DNA of 64,000 nucleotides, taken from assembly GCF_042654345.1 (NCBI RefSeq), contig NZ_JBHSGB010000017.1:62001-126000 (forward strand). Direction: 5' to 3'. The notes below the pieces were generated by a model. The model searched no databases and was not told the origin of the DNA. It was given only the letters and a program-made list of their open reading frames with translations. Positions 1 to 8,771 of this stretch are shown here, one piece after another (position 1 is the first letter of the stretch; every line of letters begins with the position of its first letter). Made by a program: the position numbers and the translations under genes. Origin of the DNA: Pararheinheimera marina (GTDB lineage: Bacteria; Pseudomonadota; Gammaproteobacteria; Enterobacterales; Alteromonadaceae).

Positions 1-2
1 AG

Positions 3-488
3 GAATTCAGTTTCAGCCGGTCCCAACGTCGTTTGTGGCAACGCGCAAAAGCCGCAGGCTGGTCGTACCGCCTGAGTCAGGCACCAGATGAACAGCGTTA
101 TTACCCACTTTACCAGCGCTACATCGAATCCAAACATCGCGACGGCAGCATGTGGCCGCCCAATCAGGAACAGATGCGATACCTCTGGCAAAGCGCGTGG
201 CAACAGGTTGTCTTTCTTGAACAATACCTGCAGCAGGAGCTGGTGGGTGTCACAGTGGTGGATCAGCTCTTTGGCATTTGTTCTGCCGTCTACAGCTTTT
301 ATCAGTGGCCCCATAAACTAAGCCTGGGCCAACTGGCGGTACTTGCATTGGCTGACCACTGCCAAAAGGAGGCCATCCAGTACATCTATCTAGGTTACTA
401 TGTCGCTGACTGCACCAAAATGAATTACAAGGACAAGTTCCGCCCCCAACAACGTTTTATTGAAGGAAAATGGCAACACTTCGGTTAA
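3..488 (+). CDS. bpt: Leucyl (arginyl-type) tRNA-protein transferase, C-terminal part
   Basis: This gene runs in from the left edge; 161 residues of its C-terminal part are visible. The frame is open from base 3 and begins within a Ser-Gln-Arg-Arg segment typical of the Bpt/Ate family, which adds Leu (Bpt) or Arg (Ate) to N-terminal acidic residues as N-end-rule degradation signals. The catalytic fold continues through GSMWPP-like and YLGYYV-like segments, and the protein ends with a Lys-rich Tyr-Lys-Asp-Lys-Phe-Arg-Pro motif characteristic of the family. The TTG at 33 is an internal leucine, not a start. The ClpS adaptor and ClpA unfoldase that recognise the product are encoded 0.4-3 kb to the right, which fits the function. 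Assignment as Bpt rather than Ate is from the bacterial family. Confidence 0.88.
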   Translation, partial: EFSFSRSQRRLWQRAKAAGWSYRLSQAPDEQRYYPLYQRYIESKHRDGSMWPPNQEQMRYLWQSAWQQVVFLEQYLQQELVGVTVVDQLFGICSAVYSFYQWPHKLSLGQLAVLALADHCQKEAIQYIYLGYYVADCTKMNYKDKFRPQQRFIEGKWQHFG

Positions 489-584
489 ATCTGCCTCTGT
501 TGCTTTACTTATGCGGTGGTTTTCGGCAAAATCTGCGGCAGTTTTTTGACCTGACGAATTTTTATAAGAGGCTGGCACGCTTAG

Positions 585-803
585 ATGGCGAAAGAAGACG
601 TAATTGAAATGCAAGGGACCATTCTGGATACCCTGCCAAACACTATGTTCAAAGTAGAGCTGGAAAACGGTCACGTGGTGATCGCACACATTTCTGGCAA
701 AATGCGCAAGAACTACATTCGTATTCTGACCGGTGATAAAGTCACTGTGGAACTGACCCCGTACGATCTGACCAAAGGCCGTATCGTTTTCCGTCAGCGC
801 TAA
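585..803 (+). CDS. infA: Translation initiation factor IF-1
   Basis: This 72-residue single OB-fold protein has the standard length and near-invariant sequence of bacterial IF-1, including the segments IEMQGTILDTLPN, HISGKMRKNYIRIL and a C-terminal GRIVFRQR. It binds the 30S A site during initiation, in the cytoplasm. The start is the only ATG that gives MAKEDVIEMQG. It lies about 97 bases after bpt, the equivalent of the infA-aat neighbourhood in E. coli, and is closed by a strong bidirectional terminator. A TATAAG hexamer about 28 bases upstream of the start may be its -10 box, but I could not find a convincing -35. Confidence 0.97.
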   Translation: MAKEDVIEMQGTILDTLPNTMFKVELENGHVVIAHISGKMRKNYIRILTGDKVTVELTPYDLTKGRIVFRQR

Positions 804-812
804 CAGCGTATA

Positions 813-847
813 ACGAAAAAAACCGGCTGAAGGCCGGTTTTTTTCGT
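813..847. terminator. Bidirectional intrinsic terminator between infA and clpA
   Basis: A perfect 15-bp stem (arms 813-827 and 833-847, loop TGAAG) has a GC core CCGGC/GCCGG flanked by seven A and seven T. It can therefore terminate both rightward infA and leftward clpA transcripts. Confidence 0.93.
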
Positions 848-862
848 GTCATTTCCTGCGGA

Positions 863-3130
863 TCAGGCTTTCGCCTCCAGCAAATGGCTTTCAACCAGGT
901 AGTCAAACTCCAGATTGTCGCCTTTCAGGTCAACCCGGACATCCCCTCCCTGCGATAAGCGGCCGAACAGGATCTCATTCGCCAATGGCTTCTTCAGCTG
1001 CTCCTGGATCACTCTGGCCATAGGCCGGGCGCCCATGGCTTGGTCATAGCCTTTATCGGCCAGCCATTGCCGCGCAGCGCCACTGAGCTCCAGCGACACC
1101 TGTTTTTTATCCAGTTGCACCTGCAATTCGCAGATAAATTTATCGACAATTTGCAGAATGATGTCTTTGGATAAATGCTGGAACCAGATAATGCCGTCCA
1201 GCCGGTTACGGAATTCCGGGCTGAAAGTCCTGTTAATTTCCGCCAACGCATCATGGCTATGGTCTTGCTGTTTAAAGCCAATGGTTTTACGCACCGTTTC
1301 CTGCACACCTGCATTGGTGGTCATCACCAGCACAACATTGCGGAAATCCACTTTACGGCCGCTGTTGTCGGTTAAAGTGCCATGATCCATCACCTGCAGC
1401 AAAATGTTGTAAATATCGCTGTGAGCTTTTTCAATTTCATCCAGCAGCACCACTGAATACGGATGTTTGGAGACTGCATCGGTCAGCAAGCCGCCTTGAT
1501 CAAAGCCAACATAACCAGGAGGCGCACCAATCAAACGGCTAACGGCATGACGTTCCATATACTCGGACATATCAAAGCGCAGCAGCTCGACGCCCATAAT
1601 TTTAGCGAGCTGTTTGGTGACTTCAGTTTTGCCAACACCAGTAGGCCCGGCAAACAGGAAATTCCCAATAGGTTTTTCTTCACTGCCAAGGCCAGAACGC
1701 GACAAACGAATAGCAGCAGTCAGCACATCAATAGGCGCATCCTGTCCAAACACCACCAGTTTCAGATTGCGATCCAAATTCGCCAGCACATCCCGATCAG
1801 ACGCCGACACCGACTTCTCAGGGATACGCGCCATTTTGGCAATAATGTGCTCAATTTCCGGCACATTGATCACTTTCTTGCGTTTGGATTCTGGCAATAA
1901 ACGCTGACTGGCACCGGCTTCATCAATCACATCAATGGCTTTATCCGGCAGATGCCGCTCGTTAATGTACTTGGCCGACAGCTCAGCCGCAGCGCGCAAG
2001 GCTTTTTGGGTGTAACGCACATTGTGGTGCGCCTCATAACGTTCTTTTAAGCCCAGCAAAATTTTGGTGGTGTCTTCAACACTGGGTTCAGCCACATCAA
2101 TTTTCTGAAAACGCCGCACCAGCGCGGTGTCTTTTTCAAAGATGTTCTTAAATTCCTGATAAGTAGTGGAACCTATACAACGTAAACGACCACTGGAGAG
2201 CAAGGGCTTGATAAGATTGGACGCGTCCATCACCCCGCCGGAAGCTGCGCCTGCCCCAATCACGGTATGAATTTCATCAATAAACAGCACCGCATCTTTT
2301 TCCCGCTCAATTTCTTTCAGCAAGGATTTCAGTCGTTTTTCAAAGTCACCCCGGTATTTGGTGCCAGCCAGTAACGCGCCCATATCCAGCGAATAAATGG
2401 TCGCATTGGCAATGACGTCCGGCACTTGCTGATTCACAATACGGTAGGCCAGGCCTTCGGCAATAGCCGTTTTACCAACACCGGCTTCGCCCACCAGCAA
2501 GGGGTTATTCTTTTTACGGCGACACAGCACCTGAATTGCCCGCTCCAGCTCCATGTCACGGCCAACCAGCGGGTCAATCTGGCCATTTTTCGCCTGAATA
2601 TTCAGATTCGCAGTAAAATTTTCCAGGTAACTGCGTTCATCCATTGTGGAATCGCCACCGTCTTCCTGCTGTTCATCCTGCTGCTCAATTTTTTCGGTTT
2701 TGATCACACCATGGGAAATGTAATTGACGATATCCAGCCGGCTGATATCGGTCTTTTTCAGCAGATAGACAGCTTGCGATTCTTGTTCGCTGAAAATGGC
2801 CACCAATACGTTGGCGCCTGTGACTTCTGACTTACCGGACGACTGCACATGGAACACGGCACGTTGCAGTACGCGTTGAAAACCCAAGGTCGGCTGCGTA
2901 TCCCGGTCCAGATCACCTTCGGGTAACACCGGGGTTGTGGAGTCAATAAAATGGGCTAAATCCTGACGCAAGCGGTCTATATTGGCACCGCAGGAACGCA
3001 AGGCTTCACCAGCCGCCGGATTATCCAGTAAGGCTAATAACAGATGCTCTACCGTCATAAACTCATGACGACGCTCACGGGCAAACCGAAACGCCAGATT
3101 TAACGTTAACTCAAGATCTTTATTTAACAT
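863..3130 (-). CDS. clpA: ATP-dependent Clp protease ATP-binding subunit ClpA
   Basis: This is the 755-residue AAA+ unfoldase that feeds substrates to ClpP. In order it has an N-terminal Clp_N domain (about 1-145) that binds ClpS, an acidic Gln/Glu/Asp-rich linker (about 148-165), a first AAA module with Walker A GEAGVGKT near residue 213 and Walker B VLFIDEIHT, and a second AAA module with Walker A GPTGVGKT near 495 and Walker B VVLLDEIEKAH. The C-terminus has a D2 small domain with RNRLD. Length and domain order match E. coli ClpA (758 residues). It lies 43 bases downstream of clpS on the same strand, so the two are probably co-transcribed. The pair lies between infA and cspD as in enterics. 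Confidence 0.97.
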   Translation of the reverse strand: MLNKDLELTLNLAFRFARERRHEFMTVEHLLLALLDNPAAGEALRSCGANIDRLRQDLAHFIDSTTPVLPEGDLDRDTQPTLGFQRVLQRAVFHVQSSGKSEVTGANVLVAIFSEQESQAVYLLKKTDISRLDIVNYISHGVIKTEKIEQQDEQQEDGGDSTMDERSYLENFTANLNIQAKNGQIDPLVGRDMELERAIQVLCRRKKNNPLLVGEAGVGKTAIAEGLAYRIVNQQVPDVIANATIYSLDMGALLAGTKYRGDFEKRLKSLLKEIEREKDAVLFIDEIHTVIGAGAASGGVMDASNLIKPLLSSGRLRCIGSTTYQEFKNIFEKDTALVRRFQKIDVAEPSVEDTTKILLGLKERYEAHHNVRYTQKALRAAAELSAKYINERHLPDKAIDVIDEAGASQRLLPESKRKKVINVPEIEHIIAKMARIPEKSVSASDRDVLANLDRNLKLVVFGQDAPIDVLTAAIRLSRSGLGSEEKPIGNFLFAGPTGVGKTEVTKQLAKIMGVELLRFDMSEYMERHAVSRLIGAPPGYVGFDQGGLLTDAVSKHPYSVVLLDEIEKAHSDIYNILLQVMDHGTLTDNSGRKVDFRNVVLVMTTNAGVQETVRKTIGFKQQDHSHDALAEINRTFSPEFRNRLDGIIWFQHLSKDIILQIVDKFICELQVQLDKKQVSLELSGAARQWLADKGYDQAMGARPMARVIQEQLKKPLANEILFGRLSQGGDVRVDLKGDNLEFDYLVESHLLEAKA

Positions 3131-3173
3131 ACATCACCCCCAAATCCACCTGAGTTATGACTGCCTTCAGCCG

Positions 3174-3494
3174 TCAGGCCCGCTCCATTGTGCACAACAA
3201 TGGATGCTCATGCTCTTTCGCGTAATCTGACACTTGTTGCACTTTGGTTTCTGCAACCTCCGCAGTAAATAAACCACACACCGCCAAGCCTTCATAATGC
3301 ACTTTCAGCATTATTTCGCTGGCTTTTTCATACTGCATATTAAAAAAGCGTGTCAGTACGTCGATGACAAAATCCATCGGTGTGTAGTCATCATTGTGCA
3401 GTATGACTTTGTACATCGAGGGTGGTTGCAGCTGCTGCCGCGTTTTTTCCACCACTCCGTAGTCTGTAACGTTGTTTTCTTTTGAACCACTCAT
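3174..3494 (-). CDS. clpS: ClpS adaptor for the ClpAP protease
   Basis: This 106-residue protein carries the ClpS core: a YKVILHNDDYTPMDFV segment whose Asn-Asp-Asp forms the N-degron pocket, and a V-H-Y-E-G segment followed by AEVAETKV. ClpS recognises N-terminal Leu, Phe, Tyr and Trp and delivers those proteins to ClpA. It is the recognition partner of the Bpt product encoded at the left edge. The start follows a divergent 251-bp gap shared with cspD. Length is normal for the family. Confidence 0.96.
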   Translation of the reverse strand: MSGSKENNVTDYGVVEKTRQQLQPPSMYKVILHNDDYTPMDFVIDVLTRFFNMQYEKASEIMLKVHYEGLAVCGLFTAEVAETKVQQVSDYAKEHEHPLLCTMERA

Positions 3495-3638
3495 AAAACT
3501 ATAGCTATGCCTGTATCAAGCTTCCAAGGGAAGATGCAGAAATACTGCATGGTTGTTAATGGCGACAAATGTCTGCTTTCTCAAGCATAAACACCGTCAA
3601 AAGTGACGCAAGCCTTTCTTTGGCTTTTGGTAAAAAAC

Positions 3639-3666
3639 TTGACTAGATGAACAAATTATCTACAGT
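3639..3666 (+). promoter_or_regulatory. Candidate sigma-70 promoter of cspD
   Basis: TTGACT (3639-3644) and TACAGT (3661-3666) are separated by 16 bases. They match consensus at 5/6 and 4/6 positions. They would give a leader of about 75 nt before cspD, ending in a GAAGGAAG ribosome-binding site. A short hairpin (ATGCAG/CTGCAT, 3534-3550) lies further upstream. This is read by eye only. Confidence 0.5.
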
Positions 3667-3745
3667 ATTTGATGGAGTCCAGCGCGGCTCCTTAGGACGC
3701 ACCGCCAAGAATACAGAATTGAGCTAACTTAGAGAAGGAAGTAGT

Positions 3746-3961
3746 ATGGCTACCGGTAAAGTGAAGTGGTTTAATAATGCCAAAGGATTTGGGTTTATTC
3801 GTGAAGATGGCCGTGATGAGGACATCTTTGCTCATTATTCGACCATAAACATGGATGGCTACCGTACGCTGAAAGCTGGTCAGGATGTTGTTTTTGATCT
3901 GTCGGAAGGACCTAAAGGTCTGCATGCAGTCAATATTGTACTGCCCGAACAAAAATCCTGA
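3746..3961 (+). CDS. cspD: Cold-shock-domain protein CspD-like
   Basis: This 71-residue single cold-shock domain has RNP1 (KGFGFI) and RNP2 (DIFAHYSTI, in place of the usual VFVH-type segment). It has the CspD signature MATGKVKWFNNAKGFGFI and a Tyr-Arg-Thr-Leu segment. In E. coli, CspD is a stationary-phase inhibitor of replication and is encoded divergently from clpS; the same divergent arrangement is present here. A GAAGGAAG site seven or so bases before ATG supports the start. Function in this organism is inferred from the family and from synteny. Confidence 0.9.
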   Translation: MATGKVKWFNNAKGFGFIREDGRDEDIFAHYSTINMDGYRTLKAGQDVVFDLSEGPKGLHAVNIVLPEQKS

Positions 3962-3991
3962 TGCGCCAGCCCAAGGCCATGCAGCCAAACT

Positions 3992-4018
3992 AAAAAGCCG
4001 GGTCTAGCCCGGCTTTTT
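3992..4018. terminator. Bidirectional terminator between cspD and icd
   Basis: An 11-bp perfect stem, AAAAAGCCGGG paired with CCCGGCTTTTT, has a 5-base loop (TCTAG). It lies between two convergent genes and has A and T runs on both sides, so it can serve both. Confidence 0.92.
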
Positions 4019-4036
4019 ACTGTCTATCCGTCTGCC

Positions 4037-6259
4037 TTACAGCGCAGCCAGTGCCTGGTTAAAGGTCTGGCTTGGACGCATTGCAGCTGCAGCTTTCACA
4101 TCATCCGGTTTGTAGTAACCGCCGATATCCACTGCTTTGCCCTGCACTGTATTCAGTTCAGTCACAATAGTGGCTTCGTTGTCAGTTAATGCTGCGGCCA
4201 GTGGCGCAAACTTGGCAGCCAGTGCGCTGTCCTTGCTTTGTGCAGCCAGCGCCTGAGCCCAGTACTGCGCCAGGAAGAAATGGCTGCCACGGTTATCCAG
4301 CTGACCCAGTTTACGGGTTGGCGATTTGTCGTTGTCAAGGAACTTGGCTGTTGCCTGATCCAGCGTATCCGCCAGCACCTGAGCCTTCGGATTGCCCGCG
4401 ACCTGGCTTAAATGCTCCAGAGAAGCGGCCAGCGCCAGGAACTCACCTAATGAATCCCAACGCAGGTGGTTTTCTTCCACAAACTGCTCAACATGCTTAG
4501 GCGCAGAACCGCCAGCACCCGTTTCAAACAAGCCACCGCCATTCATCAGCGGTACGATAGACAACATCTTGGCGCTGGTGCCCAGCTCCAGGATTGGGAA
4601 TAAGTCAGTCAGATAGTCACGCAGTACGTTACCAGTGACAGAAATAGTGTCCAGACCGGCTTTCATCCGCACCAGGCTGTGACGGGTTGCCTCTTCCGGT
4701 GACAGAATTTGAATATCCAGACCTGCAGTATCGTGCTGCTGTAAATACTGCTCGACTTTGGCAATCAGCTGCGCATCGTGAGCTCGGTTTTTATCCAGCC
4801 AGAACACCGCCGGTGTGCCACTCAGACGTGAACGGTTGACGGCCAATTTCACCCAGTCCTGGATTGGTGCGTCTTTCACCTGGCACATACGCCAGATATC
4901 GCCCTGCTCCACTTTATGTTCCAGTAGCACTGTGCCTTTTTGATCCATCACACGGACGGTACCGTTTGCTGGGATCAGGAAGGTTTTGTCGTGTGAACCG
5001 TATTCTTCGGCTTTTTGCGCCATCAAACCGACGTTGGGTACTGAGCCCATGGTGCGTGGGTCGAATGCGCCATGTTCTTTACAGAAACTGATAGTTTCCT
5101 GGTAGACACCAGCGTAGCAGCGGTCTGGGATCACAAACTTGGTGTCCTGCAGTTTACCTGCAGTATTCCACATCTGACCTGAAGTACGGATAGCCGCCGG
5201 CATCGAGGCGTCGATGATCACATCGCTTGGTACGTGCAGGTTGGTGATACCTTTGTCGCTGTTGACCATCGCCAGTGCTGGCGCTGTGGCATACACGGCC
5301 TGAATATCAGCTTCAATTTCCGCTTTTTTGTCCGCAGGTAAGGCCGCAATTTTGCTGTAGACATCACCCAGACCGTTGTTAGCGTCGATCCCTAACTCTG
5401 CGAATGTAGCCGCATGCTTGGCGAAGACCTCAGCAAAGAAGGTGGTCACCACATGACCAAACAAAATGGGGTCTGACACTTTCATCATGGTGGCTTTTAA
5501 GTGCACAGAGAACAGCACGCCTTTGGCCTTGGCATCCGCAACCTGCTCAGCTAAAAAGGCTCGCAGTGCGTTTTTGCTCATGGTCGAAGCATCGATAATT
5601 TCACCCGCTTGCAGGCTGACTTTATCTTTCAATACTTTGACGTCACCGGCAATGGTAGTCAATTCGATGCGCGCGGCACCGGCTTCTGCCACTGTGACGG
5701 ATTTCTCGCTACCATAAAAATCACCATGACTCATATGGGATACATGAGATTTTGACTCTTTGCTCCAGGCGCCCATCGAATGTGGGTTTTTACGGGCATA
5801 GGCTTTCACTGACGCGGGTGCGCGACGGTCAGAGTTACCTTCACGCAGCACCGGGTTTACCGCACTGCCTTTCACGCGGTCGTAGCGGGCACGGGCGTCT
5901 TTTTCTGCGTCAGTTTTGGCTTCTTCCGGGTAATCCGGTAAATCATAGCCTTTGGCTTGTAATTCTTTAATCGCGGCTTTTAATTGCGGAATGGACGCAC
6001 TGATGTTGGGCAGCTTGATGATATTGGCTTCAGGCTGGGTCGCCAACACGCCTAATTCAGTTAAGGCGTCATTCTGACGCTGCGCATCGGTTAAACGCTC
6101 AGGGAACTGAGCCAGCAGGCGGCCAGCCAGAGAAATATCCTGAGTCTCGATGGCAATATCTGCCGCTTTGGCAAAAGCCTGAACAATTGGCAACAGGGAA
6201 TAAGTCGCTAGCGCCGGTGCTTCGTCCGTAATGGTGTAAATGATTTTTGAAGTGGTCAT
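4037..6259 (-). CDS. icd: Monomeric NADP-dependent isocitrate dehydrogenase
   Basis: This 740-residue protein is the large monomeric IDH (IDH-II type), unrelated in length to the roughly 416-residue dimeric enzyme of E. coli. It converts isocitrate to 2-oxoglutarate and CO2 in the TCA cycle, producing NADPH. Family features seen are the N-terminal KIIYTITDEAPALATYSLLPI, the segment SVNPVLREGNSDRRAP-like near residue 135, GAWSKESKSHVSHM, and a C-terminal HFFLAQYWAQALA and GYYKPD. It faces nudJ across a 228-bp divergent gap. It lies at the position where enterics carry their own icd beside nudJ-mnmA-hflD-purB, so location is kept while enzyme type differs. A leader with AGGAAGC lies close before the ATG. 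Confidence 0.95.
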   Translation of the reverse strand: MTTSKIIYTITDEAPALATYSLLPIVQAFAKAADIAIETQDISLAGRLLAQFPERLTDAQRQNDALTELGVLATQPEANIIKLPNISASIPQLKAAIKELQAKGYDLPDYPEEAKTDAEKDARARYDRVKGSAVNPVLREGNSDRRAPASVKAYARKNPHSMGAWSKESKSHVSHMSHGDFYGSEKSVTVAEAGAARIELTTIAGDVKVLKDKVSLQAGEIIDASTMSKNALRAFLAEQVADAKAKGVLFSVHLKATMMKVSDPILFGHVVTTFFAEVFAKHAATFAELGIDANNGLGDVYSKIAALPADKKAEIEADIQAVYATAPALAMVNSDKGITNLHVPSDVIIDASMPAAIRTSGQMWNTAGKLQDTKFVIPDRCYAGVYQETISFCKEHGAFDPRTMGSVPNVGLMAQKAEEYGSHDKTFLIPANGTVRVMDQKGTVLLEHKVEQGDIWRMCQVKDAPIQDWVKLAVNRSRLSGTPAVFWLDKNRAHDAQLIAKVEQYLQQHDTAGLDIQILSPEEATRHSLVRMKAGLDTISVTGNVLRDYLTDLFPILELGTSAKMLSIVPLMNGGGLFETGAGGSAPKHVEQFVEENHLRWDSLGEFLALAASLEHLSQVAGNPKAQVLADTLDQATAKFLDNDKSPTRKLGQLDNRGSHFFLAQYWAQALAAQSKDSALAAKFAPLAAALTDNEATIVTELNTVQGKAVDIGGYYKPDDVKAAAAMRPSQTFNQALAAL

Positions 6260-6373
6260 AGTGCTTCCTGGTGTTACAGCGATATTTTTGTAGCAAGAAC
6301 CCTGAGATCTGTGCTGTTTTAAACGCGATTAAAGACTTGCGGTGACCGAGTATAACAGCGCAATCTGACAGCG

Positions 6374-6427
6374 CCTAGTCGTGCCTGCCGAGCTTCGACT
6401 GAAGTCGAAGCTGCTTATCTGACTAGG
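6374..6427. repeat. Nested inverted repeat between icd and nudJ
   Basis: An outer pair CCTAGTC (6374-6380) / GACTAGG (6421-6427) encloses a perfect 10-bp hairpin, AGCTTCGACT (6391-6400) / AGTCGAAGCT (6403-6412), with a two-base loop. It lies in the divergent region 6260-6487. No T-run follows, so it does not look like an ordinary terminator. Its role is unknown. Confidence 0.6.
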
Positions 6428-6487
6428 TAAGTCCAGCACAGAAAAAAACCAAGTGCTGACCGGCATTTTTTTCAGTTTGGAAACTTA

Positions 6488-6952
6488 ATGGACAGATCCT
6501 CTTTGCATTTAACAGTGGCTGCGGTGCTGTATTACCACGGCAAATTTTTACTGGTGGAAGAGCGTGACAAAAACACCGGTCAGCGGGTGCTGAACCAACC
6601 AGCCGGCCATGTCGAACCCGGAGAATCGGTCATTGCAGCGGTTGAGCGCGAGCTGTATGAAGAAACCGGTCTTGCGCTTTCTCCTTGCGCCTGGCTGGGG
6701 ATCTCTCAACTAAACGCCAGCAATGGTCACTTTTATGTGCGGCTGAATTTTGTCTTTATGCCAACGAAACTGCCAACGCACTTTCAGCCACAAGACAACG
6801 ACATTCTGGCGCTGCACTGGCTAAGCCCAGAGCAGCTAAAGGCCCCTGCACTGCCGCTTCGCAGCCCTTTGGTGCTGCACGCCACTGAGCAATTTTTTCA
6901 GCAAAGCTGGTTGCCTTTATCGGCAATTCAGCTGCCGCTGGCGGCATTATAG
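6488..6952 (+). CDS. nudJ: Nudix phosphohydrolase NudJ
   Basis: This 154-residue Nudix enzyme has a complete Nudix box near residues 40-62 (GHVEPGES...RELYEETGL), so the metal-binding Glu residues are present. In E. coli NudJ hydrolyses thiamin pyrimidine pyrophosphate and nucleoside di- and triphosphates. Its place immediately upstream of mnmA-hflD-purB is the same as in E. coli, which supports NudJ over other Nudix proteins. It ends 68 bases before mnmA. Confidence 0.9.
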   Translation: MDRSSLHLTVAAVLYYHGKFLLVEERDKNTGQRVLNQPAGHVEPGESVIAAVERELYEETGLALSPCAWLGISQLNASNGHFYVRLNFVFMPTKLPTHFQPQDNDILALHWLSPEQLKAPALPLRSPLVLHATEQFFQQSWLPLSAIQLPLAAL

Positions 6953-6955
6953 GGC

Positions 6956-6984
6956 TGTGGTCTGACAGAGTTTGATGTTATAAT
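6956..6984 (+). promoter_or_regulatory. Possible mnmA promoter
   Basis: A perfect TATAAT (6979-6984) lies 36 bases before the mnmA ATG. The hexamer 17 bases upstream (TGTGGT, 6956-6961) matches the -35 consensus poorly (3/6), so only the -10 box is convincing. Confidence 0.4.
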
Positions 6985-7020
6985 CCGCGCCCGTTTTATC
7001 CCGGTACAGAAAAGAGAGTC

Positions 7021-8121
7021 ATGTCGGAAAACAGCAGTAAAAAAGTCATTGTCGGTATGTCAGGTGGCGTTGATTCGTCCGTGTCAGCTTATTTGTTGTT
7101 GCAACAGGGCTATCAGGTCGAAGGCCTGTTTATGAAAAACTGGGAAGAAGACGACGACACTGAATACTGCTCAGCAGCCGAAGACTTAAAAGACGCCCAA
7201 GCTGTCTGTGACAAACTCGGCATCAAATTGCATAAAGTCAATTTTGCCGCTGAATACTGGGACAATGTATTCGAGTATTTCCTGGCTGAATACAAAGCCG
7301 GCCGCACACCAAACCCCGATATTATGTGCAACAAGGAAATCAAATTTAAGGCATTTCTCGAGTTCGCCGCCGAAGCGCTGGGCGCCGACTATATCGCAAC
7401 AGGGCACTATGTGCAGCGTCGCGAACAGGATGGTCACTGGCAGTTATTGCGTGGGCTAGACACTAACAAAGATCAGAGTTATTTCCTGTACACCATCGGC
7501 GAAGAACATGTGGCGCAAACCCTGTTTCCGGTCGGTCATCTGGAAAAACCTGCGGTACGCGCTATTGCTGAACAACAGGGCCTGATCACTCACGACAAAA
7601 AAGACAGCACTGGTATCTGCTTTATCGGTGAGCGCAAGTTCAAAGATTTCCTGCAGCGTTACCTGCCAGCGCAGCCGGGCGAGATTTACACTGTGGATGG
7701 CCAAAAGATTGGCCAACACGAAGGCCTGATGTACCACACCCTGGGTCAACGTAAAGGCCTGTTGATTGGTGGGCAGAAAGACGGCGGCGACGAACCGTGG
7801 TACGTAGTTGGCAAAGACTTAATCAATAACCGCTTGATTGTGGCTCAGGGCCACGACCACCCGGCACTGCAGTCCAAAGGTTTAGTGGCGAATCAGCTGC
7901 ACTGGGTTGACCGGACAGGCCCGGCAGCGCCGCTACGCTGCACGGTAAAAACCCGCTACCGTCAAACCGATATTCCTTGCAGCCTGACGCCAATGCCAGA
8001 CGGTACTGTGGTGGTGGTGTTTGATGAACCGCAAAAAGCGGTCACACCAGGGCAATCCGCCGTATTTTACGCCGACGAGGTTTGTCTTGGCGGCGGCATT
8101 ATTCATTCAGCAATCCAATAA
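7021..8121 (+). CDS. mnmA: tRNA-specific 2-thiouridylase MnmA
   Basis: This 366-residue enzyme thiolates U34 of tRNA-Lys, -Glu and -Gln. The PP-loop VGMSGGVDSSV is near residue 10, the first catalytic Cys is in NPDIMCNKEIKF (about 100), and the second is in DSTGICFIGERKF (about 200). The C-terminal beta-barrel region ends with SAVFYADEVCLGGG. Length is normal (E. coli 368). It is followed after three bases by hflD, so the two are translationally close, as in E. coli. Confidence 0.97.
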   Translation: MSENSSKKVIVGMSGGVDSSVSAYLLLQQGYQVEGLFMKNWEEDDDTEYCSAAEDLKDAQAVCDKLGIKLHKVNFAAEYWDNVFEYFLAEYKAGRTPNPDIMCNKEIKFKAFLEFAAEALGADYIATGHYVQRREQDGHWQLLRGLDTNKDQSYFLYTIGEEHVAQTLFPVGHLEKPAVRAIAEQQGLITHDKKDSTGICFIGERKFKDFLQRYLPAQPGEIYTVDGQKIGQHEGLMYHTLGQRKGLLIGGQKDGGDEPWYVVGKDLINNRLIVAQGHDHPALQSKGLVANQLHWVDRTGPAAPLRCTVKTRYRQTDIPCSLTPMPDGTVVVVFDEPQKAVTPGQSAVFYADEVCLGGGIIHSAIQ

Positions 8122-8124
8122 CCT

Positions 8125-8760
8125 ATGCAGCACAGTATTCAAAATCAAACATTGGCATTGGCCGGCATTTGTCAGGCACTGCGCCTGTTACAAAAAGTCA
8201 CCCGCACTTCTGAGCTTTCCAGCACAGATTTACATCACAGTCTGAACACTGTGGCCAACCTGAATCCGCAGGACCCGCTGGATGTGTATGGCGGCAGTTA
8301 TGCGCATCTGAAAGACGGCTACCAGGCCTTGGTGTCGCAGCTGGGTGACAACAGCAAAAAAGATGTGGAGCTGACCCGCTATGTGGTGTCGGTGATCGCA
8401 TTGGAACGCAAGTTAAACAAAACACCGGCCAACCTGGAACAACTGGGTAAAAAGCTCAGCCGGCTGGAGCAACAGCTGCAGCATTTCTCTATTACCGATG
8501 AGTCGGTGATTGGTTCGCTGGCGGACACTTACGTGGAATGCATCAGCTCGCTGGGCACCCGTATTCAGGTGGCAGGCCAGCCTGAGCTGTTAAAGCAAAA
8601 CCTGGTGCAGCACAAAGTGCGCGCTTTATTGCTGGCGGCTATCCGTTCGGCGGTGTTATGGCGTCAGGCAGGCGGCAGCCGGTTACATTTTATTTTTAAA
8701 CGCAAAGCCATTTTGGCCGAAGCCAAAGCAGTCTTACAACAACTTTCGACGATGCACTGA
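8125..8760 (+). CDS. hflD: HflD, high-frequency lysogenization protein homologue
   Basis: This 211-residue all-helical protein is of the HflD/YcfC family, recognised from the LALAGICQALRLLQKV opening, the DPLDVYGG segment and the C-terminal RSAVLWRQAGGSRLHFIFKRK. In E. coli HflD is a peripheral inner-membrane protein that interacts with lambda CII; its normal cell role is unclear. It sits between mnmA (3 bases away) and purB (11 bases away), the conserved order, and is probably in one operon with both. Confidence 0.94.
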   Translation: MQHSIQNQTLALAGICQALRLLQKVTRTSELSSTDLHHSLNTVANLNPQDPLDVYGGSYAHLKDGYQALVSQLGDNSKKDVELTRYVVSVIALERKLNKTPANLEQLGKKLSRLEQQLQHFSITDESVIGSLADTYVECISSLGTRIQVAGQPELLKQNLVQHKVRALLLAAIRSAVLWRQAGGSRLHFIFKRKAILAEAKAVLQQLSTMH

Positions 8761-8771
8761 TAGGAGCCCCC

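Noticed and set aside
547..570. TTGACC with TATAAG as the infA promoter
   Set aside because: The spacing is only about 12 bases, too short for sigma-70.
1463..1900. Long open frame on the plus strand opposite clpA
   Set aside because: It is an antisense shadow of a well-conserved gene, with an implausible composition and no start signal.
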